A stretch of 44,228 nucleotides of DNA. Origin: Sphingobium indicum BiD32 (GTDB taxonomy: Bacteria; Pseudomonadota; Alphaproteobacteria; Sphingomonadales; Sphingomonadaceae). Shown here piece after piece: positions 37,702 to 44,228 of the stretch. The position numbers and the translations under genes are program-made. How positions within the stretch are numbered: position 1 is the stretch's first letter; every line of letters starts with the position of its first letter. The stretch is taken from contig NZ_CAVK010000153.1 of assembly GCF_000382885.1 (NCBI RefSeq), positions 1 through 44,228 of the forward strand, given 5' to 3'. A model generated the notes under the pieces. It searched no databases and was not told the origin of the DNA. It saw nothing but the letters and a program-made list of their open reading frames with translations.

Positions 37702-38244
37702 TCACCCAACCTCGCGCCATTCCGCCGGCTGCACCCCTTCCAGCGTCCATTCGCCAATCGCCCAGCGCACCAGTCGCAACGTGGGATGCCCCACCGCTGC
37801 CGTCATGCGGCGCACCTGCCGGTTCTTGCCCTCCCTTATCGTCAGGCTGATCCAGCAATCGGCCACGGTCTTGCGGAAACGCACCGGCGGGTCGCGGGGC
37901 CATAGCGCCGGATCGTCGATCCGTTCGACCTCGGCGGGCAAGGTCCGTCCGTCCTTCAACGTCACCCCGCGCCGCAGCGCGTCGAGCGCCGCCTCGTCCG
38001 GCTCACCTTCCACCTGCGCCAGATAGGTTTTGGGCATTTTGAACCGGGGATCGGCGATCCGCGCCTGCAAGCGGCCATCGTCGGTCAGCAGCAGCAGCCC
38101 TTCGCTGTCCGTGTCCAGCCGCCCGGCAGGATAGACGCCCGGCACATCGACAAAATCCTTGAGCGTCTGCCGCTCCGGCCCATTGGCTTCGGGGGTGAAC
38201 TGGCACAGGACGTTGAAGGGTTTATTGAACACTATCAGCGTCAT
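37702..38244 (-). CDS. rluE: 23S rRNA pseudouridine(2457) synthase, RluE type
   Basis: The 180-residue protein is of the RsuA/RluB/RluE family without the N-terminal S4 domain, as for RluE. The catalytic motif GRLDTDSEGLLLLTDDG is at residues 41-57 with Asp44 as nucleophile; MPKTYLAQVEG and EGKNRQVRRM are the other family motifs. RluE makes pseudouridine 2457 in the peptidyl transferase region of 23S rRNA. ATG 38244 lies 3 nt after the roxA stop, so both are an operon acting on the 50S subunit. Confidence 0.88.
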   Translation of the reverse strand: MTLIVFNKPFNVLCQFTPEANGPERQTLKDFVDVPGVYPAGRLDTDSEGLLLLTDDGRLQARIADPRFKMPKTYLAQVEGEPDEAALDALRRGVTLKDGRTLPAEVERIDDPALWPRDPPVRFRKTVADCWISLTIREGKNRQVRRMTAAVGHPTLRLVRWAIGEWTLEGVQPAEWREVG

Positions 38245-38247
38245 GGC

Positions 38248-39384
38248 CTAAATCTCTTCCTCAAATGCCAGGCTGCCCTGATTGACCAGCGCGGTGAGCA
38301 GGGCAAGCCCGGCATCGGACGGATCGACCGTCACATGATCCTGCGCGCAAATCGTCTCGGCAATCGCCACCATGTCGCCCTCACAATCGAAAGATTCGCC
38401 ATCGACGAACAGCAGCAGCCCGTCCCCCTGCCGCACGAAGGAAAAGCGGCTCGCCGGATTGCGGCACAGCGCCGCCCCCTGCGCCAGCATCGCGGCGACA
38501 TCGCCCGCTTCCATCGGCTCTTCGGGGCGCCAGTCGGTATCGGGATATTTGGGGCTACTGCTATACTGGCCGAACCAGCGGGCAAAGGCGTCGCGATCGG
38601 CGAGCGCCTCTGTCACCAGCCCGTGCAGCCGGTCGATCGCAGCGGGGGCGATCTCGCCCGGATTGGCCTGCCGCGCCAGATCGGGGTCGGCGTAGCGATC
38701 CTCGTCCGGCATCGCGTCCACCAGCGTCTCGGACCAATGTTCGACCAGCTCGGCCCGCGACGGCGCACGGAACCCCACCGAATAGGTCATGCAATCATCG
38801 CCCACCGCCACGCCATGATGCGCGACGCGCGGCGGCACATAGAGAATGTCGCCCGGTTCCAGTATCCATTCCTGAACGGCCACGAAATCGGCCAGCAGGC
38901 GCAGATCGTCATGCGGCAAAAGCGGCGTTGTGGAATCGCACAGGCCGCCCACCTGCCAGCGACGGCGGCCCAGCCCCTGCACCAGAAACACATCATATTG
39001 GTCGAAATGCGCGCCCACCCCGCCGCCATCGGTCGCGTAGCTGACCATGACATCGTCGATCCGCCAGTTGGGGACGAAACGGAACGGGTCGATCAGCGCC
39101 GCGACCTGCGGCACATGATGGTCCACCGCCTGCACCAGCAATGTCCAGGGCCGCGCGCCCAGCTGGCCAAAGCGGGTTTCGGGCAGGGGACCATTCTCCA
39201 TCGCCAGCCGATCATCGCCCTGCGTGATCAGCCGCGATTCCACGCCCTCCTCGCACGCCAGCCCCGCCAGCTCGTCTGGCTCCAGCGGATTGCGCCACTC
39301 CCCCCACGGATTGCGGATCAAGAGCGGCTTCTTCTGCCAATAGTCGCGCAGGAACAGGGCGGGATCGAAATGGGAAAGCTGCAT
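38248..39384 (-). CDS. roxA: Ribosomal protein L16 arginine hydroxylase (RoxA/YcfD-type JmjC cupin)
   Basis: The 378-residue Fe(II)/2-oxoglutarate oxygenase of the JmjC-like cupin group should hydroxylate an arginine of L16. The iron triad is visible as H126-x-D128 (GAHFDQYDVFLVQG) and the His of VAHHG (189-190). DYWQKKPLLIRN near residues 14-25 and FRFVPNWRIDDVMVSYA are typical of YcfD/RoxA. The C-terminal winged-helix part follows. ATG 39384 is chosen because homology starts there; an upstream in-frame start would add 12 residues. The target Arg is kept in rplP. rluE follows after 3 nt. Confidence 0.9.
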   Translation of the reverse strand: MQLSHFDPALFLRDYWQKKPLLIRNPWGEWRNPLEPDELAGLACEEGVESRLITQGDDRLAMENGPLPETRFGQLGARPWTLLVQAVDHHVPQVAALIDPFRFVPNWRIDDVMVSYATDGGGVGAHFDQYDVFLVQGLGRRRWQVGGLCDSTTPLLPHDDLRLLADFVAVQEWILEPGDILYVPPRVAHHGVAVGDDCMTYSVGFRAPSRAELVEHWSETLVDAMPDEDRYADPDLARQANPGEIAPAAIDRLHGLVTEALADRDAFARWFGQYSSSPKYPDTDWRPEEPMEAGDVAAMLAQGAALCRNPASRFSFVRQGDGLLLFVDGESFDCEGDMVAIAETICAQDHVTVDPSDAGLALLTALVNQGSLAFEEEI

Positions 39385-39430
39385 GGAGCATGCCCTGCCC
39401 GCTGGGCGCTGGCCTGTCAAAGCGCGTTTC

Positions 39431-39560
39431 CTGATACTCCCCTTTAAAGGGAGGTGTCGGGCCGCAGGCCAGACGGAGGGGTGTCACCCTATCGAGAGGG
39501 CGACACCCCTCCGCCAGCACTTCGTGCTGCCACCTCCCCTGCAAGGGGAGGATTTATCAG
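39431..39560. repeat. Composite 130-bp hairpin repeat element
   Basis: The element is bounded by CTGATA (39431-39436) and TATCAG (39555-39560). Near each end is a near-palindrome of the CTCCCC...GGGGAG type. In the middle, CGGAGGGGTGTC (39474-39485) and GACACCCCTCCG (39502-39513) pair perfectly over 12 bp, followed by CAGCAC/GTGCTG with a 3-nt loop. This multi-hairpin plan resembles sphingomonad interspersed repeats, often found at convergent or intergenic sites. It nearly fills the gap between roxA and the HNH-like gene. Confidence 0.7.
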
Positions 39561-39573
39561 CACCGCCGCCCCC

Positions 39574-40272
39574 CTACATCTCCAGCCCGATCAGCGTCCC
39601 GCTGCCGATGCGGTCGACATAGCGTTTGCCGTCGATTTCCAGCCAGTCGGGCGTCACTTCCAGCCGCCGTCCGCGGATGGTGGTGCGCAGATGTTCCACC
39701 GCGATCCGGTTGCGCGCGACGATGCGCAGCACCGCCAGCCCATCGCCCCGCGCCGCCATCATCGAATAGCGGTCGCCGCGCAGCAGGAAGTGCCAGCTGC
39801 CATTGGTGGGCAACCATTCATTGCCGTCGATCACCTGCACCGGCTCGCCATCGGGCGCGCCCAGCCGCACGCTGATCCGCGTCGCGCCATTGGTGCGGCG
39901 GGGCGGGGCAAAGATCAGGATCGGCTCGCCATCCAGCGTGATCGGGATCGGCGTGTCGCGCAACAAGCGCGATCCGCCGACGATCAGCTGCGGCAGCTCG
40001 GCGGAAAAAGGGAGCCGGTCGCGCGCGAAATGGCGCTGGCGCACCACCGGATTGGCGTGGAAACTCTGCACCTGCGTCGCGGTCAGCCGCCCTTCCTCGA
40101 CCAGCCCGTGGCAGGTCGGGCACAGCAAAGTCGCGCCATTGCTGTCGGGCAGGCCCAGATAGCGATAGATGGTCACCCCGCACCGCACACAGGCAAAGCC
40201 GCAGGCTTGCCTTATGTCCGCGCGCTGCTCGGCCGTCAGTTCCGTCAATGACGGCATCACTCGCAAGCCCAT
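39574..40272 (-). CDS. HNH-like protein with incomplete nuclease motif
   Basis: The 232-residue product has a zinc-ribbon-like N-terminus: C28-x2-C31 (GFACVRCG) and C51-x2-C54-H55 (LLCPTCHG), as in HNH endonucleases. The central catalytic His/Asp pair normally found between them (often in Y-E-H) is replaced by YRYLGLPDSNG, and the spacing is short. It is thus probably catalytically inactive or a binding domain. The remaining 170 residues are beta-rich and unfamiliar. ATG 40272 is preferred because AAGGGG lies about 8 nt upstream. A pair of independent starts lies at 40257 and 40368. Confidence 0.65.
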   Translation of the reverse strand: MGLRVMPSLTELTAEQRADIRQACGFACVRCGVTIYRYLGLPDSNGATLLCPTCHGLVEEGRLTATQVQSFHANPVVRQRHFARDRLPFSAELPQLIVGGSRLLRDTPIPITLDGEPILIFAPPRRTNGATRISVRLGAPDGEPVQVIDGNEWLPTNGSWHFLLRGDRYSMMAARGDGLAVLRIVARNRIAVEHLRTTIRGRRLEVTPDWLEIDGKRYVDRIGSGTLIGLEM

Positions 40273-40419
40273 GCAGACGACCCCTTGTCCGCGCCGCACC
40301 ACATCATGCGGCCCGGCGTTGCTGTTTCTGGCGTCCTCTGCGGCTGGGAACTCTGCCGGTCCCCCCAACTGCTATCGTTGAAATATATGCGTCAAAGTCA
40401 AGGGGTAGCGTGAAGCAAC

Positions 40420-40806
40420 CTATCTCTGTGGCAACAGATCCAGGTTACGCGCGGCGGCAATGGCGCGGATACGGCCGGGTCGCGGCATATTCTTGATCGC
40501 GATTTCGGCGACATCGCCCGCACTGAACAGCTCGACATGGCCAACGTCGAAGATGCGCTGCCCCAGGCTTTGCGTGATCCGCACGCTGCGGATGCTCGAC
40601 AGGGCAACCTCGGTGCGCTGCTTGGCCAGCAGCCCCCGCTCCATCAGCACCTCCCGCTCGCTCAGCGCCAGCCGCTCGCCCTTGTGCATCACCCACCACA
40701 CGCCGATCGCCAGGATGCCCACCACCGACACGAGCAACAGCGTGAACAGCACGGGATGCGCCCGGAACATCGCGGGATGCTCATCATATAACCAGCCCTC
40801 GCTCAT
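40420..40806 (-). CDS. Membrane-anchored bacterial PH-domain (DUF304-type) protein
   Basis: The 128-residue protein has a hydrophobic helix at about residues 19-40 (LFTLLLVSVVGILAIGVWWV) and a YdbS/bPH2-like domain: ALSEREVLMERGLLAKQRTEVALSSIRSVRITQSLGQRIF and VGHVELFSAG. Such proteins lie at the membrane with unknown ligands. It is divergent from the SNase-like gene, with 145 nt between the starts. Confidence 0.85.
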   Translation of the reverse strand: MSEGWLYDEHPAMFRAHPVLFTLLLVSVVGILAIGVWWVMHKGERLALSEREVLMERGLLAKQRTEVALSSIRSVRITQSLGQRIFDVGHVELFSAGDVAEIAIKNMPRPGRIRAIAAARNLDLLPQR

Positions 40807-40951
40807 GCCGTCTCCTGCGTCGGGAACGCGCCGGTTTGATCATGCCCCTGCGCCATCGTCAAGCCGCCGATCCCCTGACCTGCGCCGCTTTGGTTAACGA
40901 AATATTTGCGAAAGATCGGCTAACTATACGCAGAATAGTGGAAAACCGATC

Positions 40952-41506
40952 ATGGCACGTAATCTCTACGACCTGGGCGATCGCACACCCGACCCATCGG
41001 GCAGCTGGTTGCATGATACGCAGGAAAGCCGCACGCGCATCGTGCCGGTGGGCATCATCGTCGTGGCGCTGCTGATCGCGGGCGTCGCCATATTGCTGTT
41101 CAAGGATATATTGCCCGCCCCCGGCGGCGGCAAGGTCGCCGGTCCCATGACGATTTCCGAACGCTTTTCCATCTGCGACGACATGACCGGCGAAGCCTGC
41201 ATCCTGTCGGCGGGCAGCTACGCCTATAAGGGCCAGCGCTATCGCGTGGCCGACATCAGCGTCCCCGGCCAGACCGACGCCAAATGCCCGGCCGAAGCCG
41301 AACTGGCGCAGCAGGGCCGCACCGCGCTGGCCGCGATGATGAACGGCGGCGCGTTCGACGCCCGGCCCGATCCGGTCGATCCCGATCCGTCGGCCAGATT
41401 GCTGGTACGCGATGGCGTGTCGCTCGGCCAGCTGATGATCCTCAAGGGCCATGCCCAGCCCTGGTCGCCAAAGCCGATCAACTGGTGCGCGGGCGAGGAG
41501 CGCTGA
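40952..41506 (+). CDS. Membrane-anchored SNase-like protein lacking catalytic acids
   Basis: The 184-residue product has one N-terminal transmembrane helix (about 30-50, IVPVGIIVVALLIAGVAILLF), so the rest should be periplasmic. The rest resembles a staphylococcal-nuclease fold: QRYRVADISVPGQTDAKCPAEAEL and DPSARLLVRDGVSLGQLMILKGHAQPW line up with R-x4-D-x-P-E and D-x-x-GR-x-L-x-x-x-DG. Arg98 and Arg149 are kept, but the Asp and Glu that bind Ca2+ and activate water are Ser103 and Gly106. It is therefore probably a non-nuclease binding domain. The alignment is by eye. Confidence 0.65.
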   Translation: MARNLYDLGDRTPDPSGSWLHDTQESRTRIVPVGIIVVALLIAGVAILLFKDILPAPGGGKVAGPMTISERFSICDDMTGEACILSAGSYAYKGQRYRVADISVPGQTDAKCPAEAELAQQGRTALAAMMNGGAFDARPDPVDPDPSARLLVRDGVSLGQLMILKGHAQPWSPKPINWCAGEER

Positions 41507-41611
41507 GAATCTGGCTCGAAATGCGTGCAAGAGCGCATTTCGGTTGCCGCACCGGCCCTCAGGCCAAAAATCACTGTCCTACATATAACCATATGGGTTA
41601 TATGGCGCGCC

Positions 41612-42337
41612 ATGACCAGCCGCTCCCTACCCCGCACAAAGGTGCAGCCCGTCCATCTGGACTTCACCCCCATTCCCCGCCGCTATCGCCATGATGGCTG
41701 GACGCCGGAGCGCCAGCGCGCCTTCATCGCCGCGCTCGCGGAAACCGGATCGGTCAAGCACGCCGCCCAGCGCATCGGCATGTCGATCGACGGCGCCTAT
41801 CAGTTGCGACGGCAAAAGGGCGCCGACAGCTTCGCCGCCGCCTGGCACGCCGCGCTGGATCAGGGTGTGCAGCGGCTGGAGGATATCGCGCTCGAACGCG
41901 CCATCCACGGCATCGAAGTGCCGGTCTACAGCTATGGCAAGCTGGTCGGCACCCGCCGCGTCTTTAACGACCGGCTGCTCATGTTCCTGCTGCGCAACCG
42001 CGCCCATGATCGCTATCCCGAAGGCGCGATCCGCGGTGCCTCCCGCCCGGCGGATATCGAAGCGCTCAAGCTGGAATGGAAGCGAGAGCAGATGCGGCCG
42101 GGCGGCGAAGTTGATCTGGAAGTCAGGGAGTTCGTGAAAGAAGTCGAGCAACTCCGCGCCGAACAGGAAGCCAGGGAAGAAGCCAACCGCCGCAACCCGC
42201 GCGGCCGCATCACCATCGAAGGCGACGAACGCGAAGCCTTCGACCGCTGGCGCGCCCTGACCCAGGGCATCCCCCTGCCAGCCCCGGAAGTCGATGCGCG
42301 CGACCATCGCGACGGGCCGCAGGCGCGGACTTTGTGA
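41612..42337 (+). CDS. Conserved hypothetical protein with HTH-like N-terminus
   Basis: The 241-residue product has a segment WTPERQRAFIAALAETGSVKHAAQRIGMSIDGAYQLRRQ (about residues 29-67) that looks like a small helix-turn-helix, as in terminase small subunits and related DNA-binding proteins of sphingomonads. A second, helical part follows (LERAIHGIEVPVYSYGKLV), then a charged coiled-coil-like tail (FVKEVEQLRAEQEAREEAN). No nuclease or phage neighbour is present. It may bind DNA; the function is unknown. ATG 41612 is chosen over an in-frame start at 41525. Confidence 0.65.
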   Translation: MTSRSLPRTKVQPVHLDFTPIPRRYRHDGWTPERQRAFIAALAETGSVKHAAQRIGMSIDGAYQLRRQKGADSFAAAWHAALDQGVQRLEDIALERAIHGIEVPVYSYGKLVGTRRVFNDRLLMFLLRNRAHDRYPEGAIRGASRPADIEALKLEWKREQMRPGGEVDLEVREFVKEVEQLRAEQEAREEANRRNPRGRITIEGDEREAFDRWRALTQGIPLPAPEVDARDHRDGPQARTL

Positions 42338-42359
42338 GGAAGGCCGCGGCGAACCGTCG

Positions 42360-42695
42360 TCAAGCCGCGAACATCTGCCCCAATATCCGAAAAAGCGTTG
42401 CGCCGGTCGCCGCATCGACCCAGCCCAGCCGCTTCACCAGCCGCCCCTTGTCCACCGTCCGCATCTGATCGGGCAGGATCAGACCATCCTTGCCATTGAA
42501 CCGCAATGGCACCCGGAACGGCGCGGGGCGACTGCCCGTCGTCATCGGCGCCACGATCACCGTGCGCAAATGCGCGTTCAACTCGTCGGGCGACACGATC
42601 ACGCAGGGGCGGGTTTTCTGGATTTCGCTCCCCACCGTCGGGTCCAGCGCCGCCAGCCATATCTCGCCCCGTACCATTGCCGGGGCCGTCACCAT
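42360..42695 (-). CDS. mazF: MazF/PemK-type endoribonuclease toxin
   Basis: The 111-residue product carries the PemK/MazF core: VRGEIWLAALDPTVGSEIQKTRPCVIVSPDELN is the typical start, with the conserved Arg of the KTRP loop, and later LILPDQMRTVDKGRLVKRLG. MazF cuts single-stranded mRNA and is held by the antitoxin. ATG 42695 overlaps the antitoxin stop by 7 nt (ATGGTGA); ATG 42677 (MVRGEIW) is the alternative start and would leave a 11-nt gap. The coupled overlap supports a toxin-antitoxin operon. Confidence 0.88.
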   Translation of the reverse strand: MVTAPAMVRGEIWLAALDPTVGSEIQKTRPCVIVSPDELNAHLRTVIVAPMTTGSRPAPFRVPLRFNGKDGLILPDQMRTVDKGRLVKRLGWVDAATGATLFRILGQMFAA

Positions 42696-42946
42696 GTCAG
42701 GTCCGCATCCCCCTCGACAGCGAAACCGGCCCAGTCCTGCGCTTCGGCATCCCTGTCCGCGCCGATCGCCTGCGCCGCCCCGGCCCAGCCCGCCCGCGGC
42801 TCCAGCGCCACCGGCGTCGCCACGATCCGCCCATCCTCGGCCCGAATATCCAGCGCCTGCCCGGTCGTCAGCCCCATCTCCCCCAGCAACGCCTTGGGCA
42901 GGATGATCCCCGCACTATTACCCATTTTCCGCACAACCGTCTGCAT
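42689..42946 (-). CDS. mazE: AbrB/MazE-type antitoxin
   Basis: The 85-residue product begins MQTVVRKMGNSAGIILPKALL, the SpoVT-AbrB swapped-hairpin DNA-binding domain that regulates its own operon; the C-terminal half (WAGAAQAIGADRDAEAQDWAGF) should bind and block the toxin. AAGGAG lies 7 nt before the ATG at 42946. mazF follows with a 7-nt overlap. Antitoxin first, toxin second is the normal order. Confidence 0.88.
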   Translation of the reverse strand: MQTVVRKMGNSAGIILPKALLGEMGLTTGQALDIRAEDGRIVATPVALEPRAGWAGAAQAIGADRDAEAQDWAGFAVEGDADLTW

Positions 42947-42969
42947 GTCTCGCTCCTTTGCGGGCGGGG

Positions 42970-42988
42970 ATAGCCCATGACATAGCCC
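42970..42988. promoter_or_regulatory. Direct repeats near the mazEF start
   Basis: ATAGCCC occurs at 42970-42976 and 42982-42988, 12 nt apart, just upstream of mazE. As AbrB-type antitoxins often bind short repeats at their promoter, this may be the MazE operator; chance is not excluded. Confidence 0.3.
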
Positions 42989-43002
42989 AATCCCCCACCG
43001 TC

Positions 43003-43023
43003 ATGCTGAACGTGTTTCAGCAT
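43003..43023. repeat. Short hairpin repeat
   Basis: ATGCTGAA (43003-43010) and TTCAGCAT (43016-43023) form a perfect 8-bp stem with loop CGTGT. Preceded by CCGTC and followed by CCATCC, it matches a short interspersed hairpin I recall as common in sphingomonad chromosomes. It lies in the 430-nt gap between mazE and the small gene at 43377; the rest of that gap holds the palindrome at 43223 and AT-rich 11-bp direct repeats at 43175-43192. Confidence 0.55.
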
Positions 43024-43222
43024 CCATCCCCCGTCACGCCCAGCGGCCTGATCTGGGAACATGGAACCTGACACGACAGCCAGCGCGGCTAAGCGCGTTC
43101 AGGGTGGCGGTGAGGAGAGGGCATTGTTTCACAGTTGGCCCCTACTCGCTGATGAGACGTACCATAAGCGATATGTTATTACAATGTTATAACGGTTGCC
43201 TGGGTTGCGCAGCTTGGGTACA

Positions 43223-43236
43223 AAATCGGCCGATTT
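43223..43236. promoter_or_regulatory. Perfect 14-bp palindrome
   Basis: AAATCGGCCGATTT reads the same on both strands. It lies about 140 nt upstream of the small membrane protein gene (43377). Function unknown; it is long enough to be an operator. Confidence 0.35.
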
Positions 43237-43376
43237 CGGAATGTCGGCTTACCGGCGGGTAAGAGAAGATAGCCGCCGGTCCTCTTTAGGGCAGGCGACA
43301 CTATCGTGGGCGGAAATAGCTGCCTGTCGCCCATCGACCATTTGCGGAACTCTGATCGGTAGGATAGCTTGTCAAC

Positions 43377-43556
43377 ATGCGGACTGTCTGGACTGATAAA
43401 TACGCTGTCAAAGTATGGCTGCCATCGGGCCTTGGCATCGGCTATTTGGCCCTCTGGCTTGCCGACGACCGCCACCCTTGGGATATGTTGGCATTTGGGT
43501 GTATGTTGCTAATTGTCGGGATCAAAGGCGCTTATAACCGTTGGCAGAAGCCCTAA
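43377..43556 (+). CDS. Predicted 59-residue membrane protein
   Basis: ATG 43377 opens a 59-codon frame ending TAA 43554-43556. The product starts MRTVWTDKYAVKVWLPSGLG and has two hydrophobic stretches (WLPSGLGIGYLALWLA and MLAFGCMLLIVGIKGAY) with acidic DDRHPWD between, ending NRWQKP. An AGGAT sits 12 nt upstream. The opposite strand is also open here but that frame lacks the hydrophobic pattern and a good start. Composition is less GC-rich than the core genes. No family is known to me. Confidence 0.5.
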   Translation: MRTVWTDKYAVKVWLPSGLGIGYLALWLADDRHPWDMLAFGCMLLIVGIKGAYNRWQKP

Positions 43557-43680
43557 AGACCTCCGTGATCTGGGTCTGGTATCGACCAGGTTTGGGAAAC
43601 TCGGTCACGTCATCATTGCGCCTGAAACCCGCCGCTCATTCAGATCGCAAGGCGAAGGCTGCACGACCGATTATTTGTGG

Positions 43681-44034
43681 TTAGCTGCCGTTGGCGAGGT
43701 GCGGGTAATACGCCCTGTAATCCGGGTGTTCGGCGAAAAAGGCGGCGAAGTTCTCCCCGTCCTTAAAGAACATCGTCAACTGCTTGCCAATCTCAGGGTC
43801 AGTCCAATCCTCAATGGCAATCGAGGCATCCAGAAAGTCGTGCTGATCGGCGGTAGCGGCTAATACGAGGCCCCTATCGCCTACATAATCGCCCTCAACC
43901 ACGTTTGCGTGCGCACTGGACGCATAGTCGCTGGTCGGCGAGAAAGGCCCGAAGGCGACGCCCATCGGCGGGTCCAGATGCTTTATGGTGGCAGTGCCGA
44001 CGAGCGTCTCACCTTCAAATACTTGGATCTGCAT
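43681..44034 (-). CDS. Hypothetical small acidic protein
   Basis: The 117-residue product begins MQIQVFEGETLVGTATIKHLDPPMG and shows a mixed strand pattern, then acidic and aromatic sequence ending HPDYRAYYPHLANGS. The pattern (a repeated G-x-Y/V-x-G turn, many Asp) recalls small accessory or immunity-type proteins, but no family is recognised. ATG 44034 is preferred; ATG 44049 adds 5 residues. It lies at the edge of a repeat-bearing accessory stretch. Composition differs from the ribosomal genes. The last 194 nt of the window hold no gene I can support. Confidence 0.6.
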   Translation of the reverse strand: MQIQVFEGETLVGTATIKHLDPPMGVAFGPFSPTSDYASSAHANVVEGDYVGDRGLVLAATADQHDFLDASIAIEDWTDPEIGKQLTMFFKDGENFAAFFAEHPDYRAYYPHLANGS

Positions 44035-44228
44035 AAGGCAGGCTCTCACGCTGATTGAATGTCCGCAAGTGGGCGATTGTTGCCGAATGATTTTTTCCGC
44101 GCAACGTCAGCTTTCGCCAATCATCTCCCCGAAAGCCGCCTGTCCGCATCCCACCCAAATTAGCCAGAAACTATCGTCCGTGAAAGGTAGGGGATTTTTT
44201 GTAGCGCGTGTCCCCCCTCCCGCAGGCG

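Noticed and set aside
43179..43475. 98-codon open frame on the minus strand
   Set aside because: No ribosome binding site, no recognisable pattern, and it overlaps the palindrome and the better-supported plus-strand small gene.
36849..43690. Shared 12-mer GGTTAGCTGCCG at the ends of two minus-strand genes (36849-36860 and 43679-43690)
   Set aside because: Many 12-mers are expected to recur by chance in 44 kb on both strands; the flanks are unrelated.

Overview
The window is a contiguous, high-GC chromosomal segment of an alphaproteobacterium. It is most likely a sphingomonad (Sphingomonadaceae, Sphingobium/Sphingomonas type). This rests on the protein sequences, the frequent GTG and TTG starts, the bactofilin/M23 pair, and interspersed hairpin repeats of a kind I associate with sphingomonads. 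Species cannot be set from sequence alone. No tRNA, rRNA, prophage, IS transposase or CRISPR array was recognised.

Layout. (1) 1-9.9 kb is ordinary housekeeping: the tail of a DUF4238 protein, fumC, a small hypothetical, a DUF2585 membrane protein, gmk, a divergent lgt-midA operon, then ppx/gppA-rlmE-comM and a DUF1232 protein. A 36-residue one-helix protein lies at 9.7 kb. (2) 9.9-13.9 kb, minus strand, is the cell envelope and signalling: a bactofilin overlapping an M23 peptidase gene by 62 bp, and a membrane PAS-GGDEF-EAL protein. (3) 14.0-18.7 kb is the str operon (rpsL, rpsG, fusA, tuf) behind a near-consensus promoter and a long leader. (4) 18.8-31.2 kb is the S10 operon (rpsJ to rpsQ) and the spc operon (rplN to secY), ending with adk. 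(5) 31.2-36.2 kb holds a periplasmic SRPBCC protein, an acyltransferase, a CsgG-like protein, lepA and a coupled small gene. (6) 36.2-44.2 kb is accessory: small membrane proteins and lipoproteins, repeats, a roxA-rluE ribosome-modification operon, an HNH-like protein and an SNase-like protein that both lack key residues, a MazEF toxin-antitoxin pair, and small orphan genes.

The str-S10-spc block supplies about half of the ribosomal proteins and three translation factors or export components. Its genes are mostly packed with 0-20 nt gaps or TAATG overlaps, but six gaps are 90-275 nt long. These gaps carry hairpins, several with GNRA tetraloops and T-runs. The most elaborate lies between rpsJ and rplC and is the best candidate for an undescribed regulatory RNA. 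RpsL carries Arg at the streptomycin-relevant position 88. RpsE has an RG-rich N-terminal extension of about 56 residues. The rpsM-rpsK-rpoA-rplQ cluster, which usually follows adk, is not in this window. The accessory end encodes RoxA, whose predicted substrate is the L16 arginine encoded by rplP in the same window.

No large novel multi-gene system is evident. The points most worth a second look are the structured ribosomal-operon gaps, the degenerate nuclease-like proteins, the two very small membrane proteins and the repeat elements.
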